Below, in pieces: positions 37,477-46,191 of a stretch of DNA of 64,000 bases (the first letter of the stretch is position 1; the number at the start of each line of letters is the position of its first letter). This DNA is from Photobacterium alginatilyticum. GTDB taxonomy: Bacteria; Pseudomonadota; Gammaproteobacteria; Enterobacterales; Vibrionaceae. The stretch covers positions 148,955 to 212,954 of the forward strand of contig NZ_RSEJ01000018.1 of assembly GCF_009910675.1 (NCBI RefSeq). The letters run 5' to 3'. The notes under the pieces were generated by a model, which searched no databases, was not told where the DNA came from, and was given only the letters and a program-made list of their open reading frames with translations. A program made the translations under genes and the position numbers.

Positions 37477-39180
37477 TTATCCCTCCACCGCTCGGCCACG
37501 TTGAGGAAACAGGCCTCGCGGTCGTTTCTGGATAAAAAGAATGATGAAAACCAGCACCAGTATTTTTGCCAATACCGCCCCGGCCCATGGCTCCAGAATC
37601 TTGTTGAAAATGCCAAGGCTTACCCCTGCTACCAGGGTGCCCCATAAGTTGCCGACACCACCGAATACCACCACCATAAAGGAATCGATAATGTAACTCT
37701 GTCCCATGTTAGGTCCGACGTTGGTCAGCTGAGACAACGCCACGCCAGCTACGCCGGCAACTCCCGAACCAAGGCCGAATGTCATCGCATCGACCCATTC
37801 TGAGCGCACTCCCATTGCCCGTGCCATTGCCCGGTTTTGGGAGACAGCACGCACCTGAAGCCCAAGCGGCGTCTTTTTGAGAACAAACACCAGAGCTGCA
37901 AACACCAACAAGCAGAAAATGATGATATAGAGACGGTTATAGGTAAGAGAGAGCATCGGATTGATTTCAAGCATCCCGCTCATCCAGTCCGGAGTGGCAA
38001 CAGATCGGTTTAGGGGCGAGAAGATACTGCGAACGGCCTGCTGCAGAATAAGGCTGATACCGAATGTCGCCAGCAAGGTTTCCAGCGGCCTGCCGTACAA
38101 AAAGCGGATGACGCCACGCTCAATGGCAATACCCACCAAGCCGGAAACGACAAATGCCGCAGGGATCGACAAGATCAGCGACAGACCAATATTGTTTGGC
38201 ATCAGTTGCTGCATCACGTAGGTGGTATAAGCCCCCAACATGATCAGCTCGCCATGGGCCATATTGATCACCCCCATCACGCCAAAGGTGATTGCCAACC
38301 CAATCCCGGCCAGCACCAATACAGATCCCAGGCTCAACCCAAAATAGAGTGTCTCTGCCGTGTTATAAATCCGCTGACTCTGATGATAGTCATCTAATGC
38401 ACGCTCAATCCCGGCGATAAATTCGGCATTACCCTTGTCCTTGGCCAGCTCAACATCAAGCGCATGACTCAAGGCCTGAAAAGCCACCGGCTCCAAAGAA
38501 TTGCTCAGGAGAGCCAACGCAGCCTCGCGTACTTCGGGAACCGGCGCGTTGATATCAGCAACAGCCAGCACAAGTGCAAGCACCTCTTTCACCTCTTGCG
38601 ACGATTCGCTCTGGTAGGCACTTCTTACAAGACTCTGAACATTCTCGGCTGTATTTCCCTGCAAGTTTTTTGCAGCCTGTAGTCTTAATTCCTCGCTATC
38701 AGCACTTAAATCCAACTGGGCTATACCCAAACGGATCGCCTTGCGCAGCCGGTTATTCAGCGCAACTTTCTTATAATCACGCTTGTTGCTGATCTCCTGA
38801 TCAGCAGATCCTCCCTCTTCTACCCCATCAGCGATAGATACAGCTTGCTTACCAACGGCCAGCTCGGGGATCAAAAACAATTGCTTGTTCTTTTTCTGAT
38901 AGAAAACCTGACCGTCGAGCAAGCCGGTTAACATCGTCTTGGCCGCAGGATGACGAGTTTCAGCCAGCCATTCGATGGCTTGTTGCTTCTTGGCAAAGTT
39001 ACGTTGTGACAGCTGAGCCTCGACATCAGAAAATGACGCTATATAGCTACTGCCTGCAGCGATTGAAACAGCGGAGAAAATCATTAAAACGAAGCCCAGC
39101 AACGTCGCGGGCACAAATCGGTATAAGGGCTTTACCTGTATCGGCAGCCGCCATCTATTTATTGTCATCATGGTACTCAT
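37477..39180 (-). CDS. urtB: urea ABC transporter, permease UrtB
   Basis: A 567-aa LivH-type permease. The first 270 residues include a signal or first helix (20-42) and a periplasmic helical-repeat extension that marks UrtB and is absent from LivH. The membrane part (about 280-560) contains GVMGVINMAHGELIMLGAY (about 303-321) and GVAGVALSQLTNVGPNMGQ. It pairs with UrtC. Confidence 0.95.
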   Translation of the reverse strand: MSTMMTINRWRLPIQVKPLYRFVPATLLGFVLMIFSAVSIAAGSSYIASFSDVEAQLSQRNFAKKQQAIEWLAETRHPAAKTMLTGLLDGQVFYQKKNKQLFLIPELAVGKQAVSIADGVEEGGSADQEISNKRDYKKVALNNRLRKAIRLGIAQLDLSADSEELRLQAAKNLQGNTAENVQSLVRSAYQSESSQEVKEVLALVLAVADINAPVPEVREAALALLSNSLEPVAFQALSHALDVELAKDKGNAEFIAGIERALDDYHQSQRIYNTAETLYFGLSLGSVLVLAGIGLAITFGVMGVINMAHGELIMLGAYTTYVMQQLMPNNIGLSLILSIPAAFVVSGLVGIAIERGVIRFLYGRPLETLLATFGISLILQQAVRSIFSPLNRSVATPDWMSGMLEINPMLSLTYNRLYIIIFCLLVFAALVFVLKKTPLGLQVRAVSQNRAMARAMGVRSEWVDAMTFGLGSGVAGVAGVALSQLTNVGPNMGQSYIIDSFMVVVFGGVGNLWGTLVAGVSLGIFNKILEPWAGAVLAKILVLVFIILFIQKRPRGLFPQRGRAVEG

Positions 39181-39259
39181 CCAGAAACCCGTTAAACACG
39201 CCTCTGCACTCGCCTAGCCACAAGTGCAGAGCCCGGTATGATCTACTACGTCAAACCGG

Positions 39260-40549
39260 TTATTGCTTAGCGCCGGCACACTTGCCGGTAACGACGTTGA
39301 AGCTGCCGCACTCAAGGGGTTTGAGCCAGCTGGCATAAAGGTCTTTGGAGCCCGGGAGGAAATTTGACCAGGCATCACCGGCCACCAAGCCCGTGGTTTC
39401 CCATACCACTTCGAACTGACCGTCGTCCTGGATCTCGCCCAGCAGCACGGGTTTCGTAATATGGTGGTTTGGCATCATTGTCGCGTAGCCGCCGGACAAG
39501 TTCGGCACAGTCACGCCGATAATGGCATCCTGGATAGCTTCTGAGTCCGTCGTCCCTGCTTTTTCAGCCGCCTCAACCCACATATTGAAACCGATATAAC
39601 TGGCTTCCATCGGATCGTTCGATACCCGCTTATCATCCTTAATAAATTTCTGCCACTGTTCCACAAACTCGGCATTTTCATCGGTATCAACGCTCATGAA
39701 ATAGTTCCATGCCGCCAGGTGCCCCACCAAAGGTGAGGTATCCATTCCCGACAACTCTTCCTCACCGACAGAAAAGGCAACAACAGGAATATCCTCGGCT
39801 GACACGCCTTGCGAGCCTAGTTCTTTATAAAACGGGACATTGGCATCACCGTTAATTGTTGATACCACGGCTGTTTTCTTGCCTTGCGAGCCGAATTTCT
39901 TGATATCGGAAACAATAGACTGCCAATCAGAGTGGCCAAAAGGGGTGTAGTTGATCATGATGTCGCTCTTGGCAACACCTTTCGATTCCAGATAGGCTTC
40001 AAGGATTTTATTGGTGGTTCGCGGGTAGACATAATCGGTTCCGGCCAGTACCCAGCGTTCAACCTCCAACTCATTCATCAGGTAGTCAACAGCCGGTATG
40101 GCCTGCTGGTTAGGCGCGGCACCGGTATAAAAAACGTTTTTCGAGGACTCTTCACCTTCATACTGAACAGGGTAAAACAGCAGACTGTTGAGCTCTTCGA
40201 ATACCGGCAGCATCGACTTGCGCGATACAGACGTCCAGCCACCGAATACCACGTCCACTTTTTCTTTCTCAATTAGCTCACGGGCTTTTTCTGCAAACAG
40301 AGGCCAGTTTGATGCCGGATCGACGACCACTGCTTCCAGCTTTTTACCCAGCACGCCCCCTTTCTTGTTCTGCTCTTCAACCAGCATCAAAATCGTATCT
40401 TTCAGCGTGGTTTCACTGATTGCCATCGTGCCCGACAGGGAGTGCAGCACCCCAACCTTAATCGTTTCTTGTGCCGCAATGGCATTGAATGACAAGGCCA
40501 GTGAAACTGCAATACCTGCGAATGTACTCTTAAACATCTTGGTTGACAT
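39260..40549 (-). CDS. urtA: urea ABC transporter, substrate-binding protein
   Basis: About 429 aa from ATG 40549 (AAGGAG 9 bp upstream); a longer frame from 40576 is unlikely. A signal peptide ends near NAIAA. The mature part is a type I periplasmic binding protein of the Urt/Liv group (KVGVLHSLSGTMAISE, VVFGGWTSVSRKSMLPVFEE, LAGTDYVYPRTTNKI). It captures urea or short amides in the periplasm for UrtBC. It is the first gene of the 12-kb urea block, with a sigma-54 promoter just upstream. Confidence 0.95.
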   Translation of the reverse strand: MSTKMFKSTFAGIAVSLALSFNAIAAQETIKVGVLHSLSGTMAISETTLKDTILMLVEEQNKKGGVLGKKLEAVVVDPASNWPLFAEKARELIEKEKVDVVFGGWTSVSRKSMLPVFEELNSLLFYPVQYEGEESSKNVFYTGAAPNQQAIPAVDYLMNELEVERWVLAGTDYVYPRTTNKILEAYLESKGVAKSDIMINYTPFGHSDWQSIVSDIKKFGSQGKKTAVVSTINGDANVPFYKELGSQGVSAEDIPVVAFSVGEEELSGMDTSPLVGHLAAWNYFMSVDTDENAEFVEQWQKFIKDDKRVSNDPMEASYIGFNMWVEAAEKAGTTDSEAIQDAIIGVTVPNLSGGYATMMPNHHITKPVLLGEIQDDGQFEVVWETTGLVAGDAWSNFLPGSKDLYASWLKPLECGSFNVVTGKCAGAKQ

Positions 40550-40586
40550 ATTAAATAGCTCCTTGTGAATAACCATTCAACAAAGA

Positions 40587-40601
40587 GCAAGCATCAGGCC
40601 A
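40587..40601 (-). promoter_or_regulatory. sigma-54 promoter of the urt-ure block
   Basis: On the minus strand, TGGCCT-N5-TTGC matches the -24/-12 consensus TGGCAC-N5-TTGC with correct GG-GC spacing and is followed by T. The urtA start codon is 38 bp downstream. RpoN dependence fits nitrogen control. Confidence 0.75.
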
Positions 40602-40672
40602 ACACACCCGACATTTTCAAATAGGTAAAATAATTTTGATAAATCAATAATTTAATTTTTCAGATTTATTGC

Positions 40673-40735
40673 TGGTACAATTTGGTGCATTAAACAAATG
40701 TTAATATGGTGCAGTGGCTCACTTCTCATGCACCA
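40673..40735. promoter_or_regulatory. NtrC-type enhancer sites
   Basis: A 17-bp site at 40673-40689 (TGGTACAATTTGGTGCA) has a perfect right half of the NtrC consensus TGCACC-N5-GGTGCA. Two further half-sites follow, TGGTGCA at 40707 and TGCACCA at 40729, in opposite orientation. All lie about 85-150 bp upstream of the sigma-54 promoter, the usual distance for NtrC. Confidence 0.7.
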
Positions 40736-40983
40736 TGTTGATACTTTCATACACAGGCCATGTTGCCGTTCCGATAGCGTCTTTATAGCGAATAACTGGG
40801 GCGCATTGGTAACTTTCTGAATACGCTATAATTCACATCAGTGCGCTAGAAAGGCTCCCGGCAGGACTGGCTGTACAATGAATAAGCGGTCAAAACCGCG
40901 ATATGAACTAAAACCATTTTTTTAAGTCAGACAATTCATTACTTATTGTTTGACTGTTTGTTTCACAAGGACATTGCCAATCT

Positions 40984-41940
40984 ATGCTAACGTCGACTTT
41001 CCAACGCCTTAATACTTACCTGGACAGCCAGGTTATTGGTCAGCCTGATCTCGTTAAACAGCTATTAATTGCCCTGCTTGCAGATGGGCATATTTTGGTA
41101 GAAGGACCACCGGGGCTTGCCAAGACTCGTGCAGTTAAAGTGTTATCCGACTGTATCGAAGGCAGTTTTCACCGTATACAGTTTACGCCCGATCTGCTCC
41201 CGGCTGATCTGACCGGCACCGATATCTTCCGCCCGGAAACCGGCGAGTTTACCTTCCAGCCAGGACCTATTTTCAACGCCCTGGTACTGGCTGACGAAAT
41301 CAACCGAGCACCCGCAAAAGTACAGGCCGCCATGCTTGAAGCAATGGCAGAAAAGCAAATTACCGCAGGCCGGGAAACCTATTCCCTGCCAGAGCTTTTT
41401 CTGGTGATGGCAACCCAGAACCCTATCGAACAGGAAGGAACCTATCCGCTCCCCGAGGCGCAGCTTGACCGCTTCCTGCTGCAGTTAAACGTGGACTACC
41501 CGGACGAAGCCAGTGAACTGGAGATTCTGCGCCTTAACCGTGGCGAGGCCATGGGCATCGACAAGCCGGAAGCTGTACAAATCAGCCAGCGCGAGATTTT
41601 CTCGGCCCGGCAGGAAGTGCTGAAGATCCATATGGCAGAAGAAGTGGAGCACTATATTATTCGCCTGACAATGGCCACCCGCCAGCCGGAGCGCTACAGC
41701 GGTCAGCTTGCGGGCTGGCTGCAGCTCGGCGTCTCACCTCGTGCAACCCTGGCTCTGGATCGCTGTGCCCGTGCCCATGCCTGGCTTTGTGGCCGTGACT
41801 TCGTTACCCCGGAAGATGTCCAGCAAATGGCCTACCCGGTTCTGCGCCACCGCCTGCTACTAAGTTACGAGGCACAGGCCGAGGGCATTGCCGCTGATAC
41901 CATTGTCAGCCAGTTGATTGCTCAGGTAGCCTGCGCATGA
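40984..41940 (+). CDS. MoxR-family AAA+ ATPase
   Basis: A 318-aa AAA+ protein: Walker A GPPGLAKTRAV (about 40-50), Walker B LADEINRAPAKVQAAMLEAM (about 102-121), sensor ATQNPIEQEGTYPLPEAQLDRFL (split around 140-162). MoxR ATPases chaperone or activate VWA-domain proteins. It is the first gene of a six-gene operon with DUF58, DUF4381, two VWA proteins and BatD, the standard Bat (aerotolerance) arrangement. It overlaps the next gene by 4 bp. Confidence 0.93.
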   Translation: MLTSTFQRLNTYLDSQVIGQPDLVKQLLIALLADGHILVEGPPGLAKTRAVKVLSDCIEGSFHRIQFTPDLLPADLTGTDIFRPETGEFTFQPGPIFNALVLADEINRAPAKVQAAMLEAMAEKQITAGRETYSLPELFLVMATQNPIEQEGTYPLPEAQLDRFLLQLNVDYPDEASELEILRLNRGEAMGIDKPEAVQISQREIFSARQEVLKIHMAEEVEHYIIRLTMATRQPERYSGQLAGWLQLGVSPRATLALDRCARAHAWLCGRDFVTPEDVQQMAYPVLRHRLLLSYEAQAEGIAADTIVSQLIAQVACA

Positions 41941-42878
41941 CAGATACACCCGTAACTGCATCCCTGCCGCCGCACAGTGACGGGGTTAACCTGTGCCTGG
42001 CAGAACTGCTGCAATACAAAAATCAATCCGTGCGCTGGCTACCACCGGCGCAAAGTGTGTGGTCGCAACTAAACGGCCAGCATATGAGCCGGAAAAAAGG
42101 CCGGGGGATGAACTTTTCGGAGGTTCGCCCCTATCAGGCTGGGGATGATATTCGTGCCATTGACTGGCGTGTGACAGCCAGAACAGGAAAAACCCATACC
42201 AAGCTGTTTACCGAAGAGCGTGAACAACCTGTTATGTTGCTGGTTGATCTTGGCGCTAGCATGAAGTTCGGCTCCCAGCTAATGCTTAAATCCATTCAGG
42301 CTGCGCATTTTGCCAGCCTGCTAAGCTGGCTGGCCGTCAGCGAGCAAGACAGGATCGGTGCCATTATCTATACCGGCACTCAGTTAATCGAGTGTAAGCC
42401 GACAGCCCGACAGCAAGGGCCGCTTCGGCTCATCAATGCCCTGATTGATGCCCACCAGAGCCACAGTGACGAAAGCGATAGCCTGCCCTTCTCTTCGGCA
42501 CTAAAACACCTTCACCACTTGTGCCCCAAAGGCAGCGAAATTGTTGTGCTGAGTGATTTCTACCAGCTCGCCGAAACAGACAAACGGCGCTTGAGCCAGC
42601 TGCGCCAGCATAACCGCATCCAGTTTGTTCAGGTTCATGACCCGCTTGAGCAAGGGCAAACCAGCTTTAAAGGGACGGAACATGTCGCAGACAGCAGGCA
42701 ATCTGTCTGGCTCGACTTCTCTGCCAAGAAAACTCGTGAAAAGCTGAACGAGCAATACCTCGGCCACCAGCATTTCATCCATGACATGGCTTTGAGTCTG
42801 GCAATTCCACTACATCAGATTTCAGCTGCAGAGCCGCTGATGCAGCAACTCGGAGGTATGAAGAAACACCATGGCTGA
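41937..42878 (+). CDS. DUF58 domain protein
   Basis: A 313-aa protein with the DUF58 signature MNFSEVRPYQAGDDIRAIDW (about 57-76) and a degenerate VWA-like fold (VMLLVDLGASMKFGS, EIVVLSDFYQLAE). DUF58 proteins follow MoxR in many bacteria and are probably its targets. It starts inside the end of moxR (ATGA overlap) and overlaps the next gene by 8 bp. Confidence 0.88.
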   Translation: MTDTPVTASLPPHSDGVNLCLAELLQYKNQSVRWLPPAQSVWSQLNGQHMSRKKGRGMNFSEVRPYQAGDDIRAIDWRVTARTGKTHTKLFTEEREQPVMLLVDLGASMKFGSQLMLKSIQAAHFASLLSWLAVSEQDRIGAIIYTGTQLIECKPTARQQGPLRLINALIDAHQSHSDESDSLPFSSALKHLHHLCPKGSEIVVLSDFYQLAETDKRRLSQLRQHNRIQFVQVHDPLEQGQTSFKGTEHVADSRQSVWLDFSAKKTREKLNEQYLGHQHFIHDMALSLAIPLHQISAAEPLMQQLGGMKKHHG

Positions 42879-43398
42879 TCCAATGACGCCTAATGACATC
42901 GCAGCATCACTGCCACTGGCCGATGTCCACCTGTCACCCGCGCCCGGTATCTGGCCGCTCGCCTGGGGATGGTGGCTATGCATTGCGGTGATCGTTGTTG
43001 TTCTGGTAATACTTGTCCTGAAACTCAGGCAACACCTAAAACAACAAAGAGCACGTAAAGAGGCTTTGAAGCTATTAAAAAGCCTCAATACCCCTGAACA
43101 GTTCAGCGACATCAACCTGCTATTGCGACAAACGGCAATGACCTACTTTTCTCGCCGTTATGTAGCCAGCCTGACCGGCGAGCAATGGCTGTTATTCCTC
43201 GACCAGCAGCTGGCCGAGAAACACCGTGGCTTTGTCGCCCTCTCAACCGACTGGCAACAAGGCCTGTTTTCCGGTAAAGGCATCGAACAATTAGCCTTCA
43301 ACCAGTGCTACCAGCAAGCAAAGCTATGGCTAACCAAGGCCCGCCTCCCCGCCAATGGTCAATACCTGCCTGTCACGACGGAGGTTGCTGATGTTTGA
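42871..43398 (+). CDS. DUF4381 membrane protein
   Basis: A 175-aa protein with one membrane helix (residues 29-50, WWLCIAVIVVVLVILVLKL) and a cytoplasmic helical domain (LLRQTAMTYFSRRYVASLTGEQWLLF). DUF4381 genes are regular members of MoxR/Bat operons. Function unknown. It overlaps both neighbours by 8 bp. Confidence 0.85.
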   Translation: MADPMTPNDIAASLPLADVHLSPAPGIWPLAWGWWLCIAVIVVVLVILVLKLRQHLKQQRARKEALKLLKSLNTPEQFSDINLLLRQTAMTYFSRRYVASLTGEQWLLFLDQQLAEKHRGFVALSTDWQQGLFSGKGIEQLAFNQCYQQAKLWLTKARLPANGQYLPVTTEVADV

Positions 43399-44356
43399 GT
43401 TCTTCTGGTTATGGGCATGGCTGGTGCTACCGCTGCCTTTCCTGGTCTATCGTTTTTCTAAGCCCGCTGTACAGCCGGTCGCGATCCGTCTGCCCAAGCT
43501 ACCCGACGGTATCGGACAGCAACAACCCGATACTCGCTGGCGCAAAGCGATCATGGCTATTGCATGGTGCTGCCTGTTAGGCGCACTGGCACGACCTGTT
43601 TGGTATGGTGATCCTATCGAAATCAATCCGGATCACCGGGATATGTTGCTGGCTGTCGATCTGTCCGGATCCATGTCGATCGAGGACATGGTGACATCCG
43701 CAGGCGACAATATCGACCGACTGACCGCCGTCAAACAGGTATTGAATGACTTTATCGCCAAGCGCAAAGGCGATCGCCTCGGCTTAGTGCTTTTCGCCAA
43801 TCATGCTTATCTGCAAACACCGCTGACGTTCGATCGCAATACTGTTCAGGAGCAGCTCGGCCGCACAGTACTTGGCCTGATCGGTCAAAGTACGGCAATC
43901 GGTGAAGGCCTGGGTATCGCGACCAAAACCTTCATAGACAGCGAAGCACCGCAGCGAGTGATCATTTTACTCAGCGACGGGGCCAATACTGCCGGAGTGA
44001 TCGATCCGGCAGAGGCTGCCGAGTTGGCTGCTCGAAGCAATGTCACTATCTATACCGTTGGTATCGGTGCCGAAGAGATGCAGCAGCGCTCTTTTTTCTC
44101 AACCCGTACCATTAATCCCTCTCAGGATCTGGATGAAGGCATGCTGGCTAATATCGCCAATATGACCGGCGGCCAGTACTTTCGGGCCAGAAATCCTCAG
44201 GAACTTGAGAATATTTACCAGTTAATTGATCAAATGGAACCTATCAACACTGCGCAGCAGACCTGGCGGCCACGAGAGGAACTATTCCGCTACCCATTGG
44301 CGATTGCCCTGCTCCTCTCGCTGATCATTGCAATAATGAGGAGGCGTCATGGCTGA
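43391..44356 (+). CDS. batA: VWA-domain membrane protein BatA
   Basis: About 321 aa from ATG 43391 (GGAGGT upstream); the longer frame from 43355 lies inside the previous gene. It has two N-terminal membrane helices, a VWA domain with MIDAS DLSGSMS (about 82-88) and a C-terminal helix. The Bacteroides homologue is linked to aerotolerance. In proteobacteria it is probably part of a MoxR-dependent periplasmic complex. It overlaps the next gene by 8 bp. Confidence 0.88.
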   Translation: MFEFFWLWAWLVLPLPFLVYRFSKPAVQPVAIRLPKLPDGIGQQQPDTRWRKAIMAIAWCCLLGALARPVWYGDPIEINPDHRDMLLAVDLSGSMSIEDMVTSAGDNIDRLTAVKQVLNDFIAKRKGDRLGLVLFANHAYLQTPLTFDRNTVQEQLGRTVLGLIGQSTAIGEGLGIATKTFIDSEAPQRVIILLSDGANTAGVIDPAEAAELAARSNVTIYTVGIGAEEMQQRSFFSTRTINPSQDLDEGMLANIANMTGGQYFRARNPQELENIYQLIDQMEPINTAQQTWRPREELFRYPLAIALLLSLIIAIMRRRHG

Positions 44357-46184
44357 TTTTACTTTTCTTCATCCGGTCTGGTTAATCGCCCTGCTGCCCC
44401 TTAGCCTGTTACTCCCCTGGCTAAAGGGCAAGCAGCACAGCAACGGGCTGATAGCAGCGCACCTTGCCGAAAAACTTGGTCTCGACCAGAAGCAAACCGC
44501 AACGGCTTTTGTTCCACTGCTGGGTTTATGCTGGCTACTCAGCGTTCTGGCACTGGCCGGCCCGAGCTGGGAGAAAGCCAGCTTACCTGCCTACAGTATC
44601 TCGGGAGCCCGTGTGCTGGTGATGGATATGTCCCGCTCTATGTACGCAACCGACATAACACCAAACCGCCTGATCCAGGCCCGGTACAAGGCGCTGGATA
44701 TGTTACCAGGCTGGAAAGAAGGCAGTACCGGACTAGTAACCTATGCAGCTGACGGTTATGTTGTCAGTCCCCTGACTCAAGACAGCAGCACGCTGTCTAG
44801 CCTGATCCCCCACCTATCGCCGGAAATCATGCCGCTTCAGGGCAGCAATGCCGCTGCAGGCGTCGAGGTAGCTATTACCCTGCTCAAACAGGCTGGCCAC
44901 CAGCAGGGAGACATTATCCTGATCACTGACGGTTTGTCTGAACAAGAATCCTCGACCACCCAGGACTTATTGGCTGATACGCGCTTTCGACTTTCTATAC
45001 TGGCAGTCGGTAGCCGTCAGGGCGCACCGGTACGCATGCCCGATGGCAGATTGCTGACCAATAGCCAGGGCGACACTGTGGTTGCCAAAGTCGAGCTCGA
45101 TACATTGCTTCCCCTGGTCAAGCAAACTGGCGGCCAGTTACAGCTCTCTCAGTCAACCAATCGGGACGTTGACAGTCTTGTCGCGGCAACGGCCAAGCCA
45201 ATGGACAATACCGACAAGGAAAAAGAGAAAGAGCTAGTGGAACGTGTAAACAACGGGTTCTGGCTGCTCATTCCTTTGGTCGTTCTGTCCTTGTTCGGGT
45301 TTCGTCGCGGTATTGTTCTTGCCGCTGTACTTGTCTTTATGCCCGTCGACCAGGCTATGGCCTCGCCGTGGAAAAACCGGGATCAACTTGGTTACGATGC
45401 TTACCAGCAAGAAAGCTATGCGTCAGCTGCCGAGCAGTTTTCATCCCCCCAGTGGAAAGGGGTCGCGCAGTATAAGGCCGGTAACTACGAGCAGGCTATC
45501 GACACGCTAAAGCCTCTGGGCGATATCACATCCCGCTATAACCTCGGCAATGCCTACGCCAGAACCGGTGAGTTTGAAAAAGCCATTGAGAGCTACCAAT
45601 CCGTTCTCGATCAAGACAACCAGCATGCCGACGCCCGGAAAAACCTAGAGATAGTCAAGCAGGCGCTAGAACAACAGCAACAGCAACAGCAGCCTGATGA
45701 GAACAAGGACTCGGATCAGGAACCATCAAACAAGCAACAAAAAGATCAGCAGAATCAGCAGAATCAGCAGAATCAGCAGAATCAGCAGAACGATGATGAC
45801 AGCGAGAACAGCGACTCTCAACAATCTGATGACAGCCAACAAGCAAGCGAGCAGCAATCGGAAACGGAAAAGAGCGCCCAAAATCAGCCCGAGCAGCAAC
45901 CTGACTCCCAGCCACAAGGAGAGAGTCAGAAGAGTGATGAACTGAATGATGTCCAGCAGGCTTCTTCAGGCCAGCCACAGGATGAAACAGAAGAACAACC
46001 TGAGGATCCTCAGCAGGCAGAACAATCACTCGATAAGCAGACACAAGGTGCGTTATCGGCCAGCGATCCGGTACTAAAGAAACTAGAGCAAGTACCTGAT
46101 GATACCAGTGCCTTGATCCGTGCCCAGCTGTTGCTTCAGGCTCGTCAGAAGCAGGCGCCTCAGGCGACTGAGAATTCATGGTAA
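44349..46184 (+). CDS. VWA plus TPR membrane protein (BatB-BatC fusion)
   Basis: A 611-aa protein: two N-terminal helices, a VWA domain with MIDAS DMSRSMYATD (about 93-102), a third helix (about 305-322), then TPR repeats (YQQESYASAAEQF, YNLGNAYARTGEFEKAIESY, about 350-430) and a long Gln/Asn/Ser/Glu-rich tail (440-575). It joins BatB and BatC in one chain. The tail contains a perfect NQQ repeat. The TPRs probably bind partner proteins; the tail is disordered. Confidence 0.87.
   Translation: MADFTFLHPVWLIALLPLSLLLPWLKGKQHSNGLIAAHLAEKLGLDQKQTATAFVPLLGLCWLLSVLALAGPSWEKASLPAYSISGARVLVMDMSRSMYATDITPNRLIQARYKALDMLPGWKEGSTGLVTYAADGYVVSPLTQDSSTLSSLIPHLSPEIMPLQGSNAAAGVEVAITLLKQAGHQQGDIILITDGLSEQESSTTQDLLADTRFRLSILAVGSRQGAPVRMPDGRLLTNSQGDTVVAKVELDTLLPLVKQTGGQLQLSQSTNRDVDSLVAATAKPMDNTDKEKEKELVERVNNGFWLLIPLVVLSLFGFRRGIVLAAVLVFMPVDQAMASPWKNRDQLGYDAYQQESYASAAEQFSSPQWKGVAQYKAGNYEQAIDTLKPLGDITSRYNLGNAYARTGEFEKAIESYQSVLDQDNQHADARKNLEIVKQALEQQQQQQQPDENKDSDQEPSNKQQKDQQNQQNQQNQQNQQNDDDSENSDSQQSDDSQQASEQQSETEKSAQNQPEQQPDSQPQGESQKSDELNDVQQASSGQPQDETEEQPEDPQQAEQSLDKQTQGALSASDPVLKKLEQVPDDTSALIRAQLLLQARQKQAPQATENSW
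45747..45791 (+). repeat. 9-bp tandem repeat in the BatB-BatC gene
   Basis: CAGCAGAAT occurs four times in a row with a fifth copy ending in C. It encodes repeated Gln-Gln-Asn. The unit is a multiple of three, so copy-number change would lengthen or shorten the linker without breaking the frame. Confidence 0.9.
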
Positions 46185-46191
46185 GACTAAG

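Noticed and set aside
45747..45791. Short CRISPR-like repeats
   Set aside because: A 9-bp in-frame coding repeat (Gln-Gln-Asn), not repeat-spacer structure.
45655..46179. Antisense frame over the BatB-BatC tail
   Set aside because: Product of a low-complexity repeat read backwards; no real motif.
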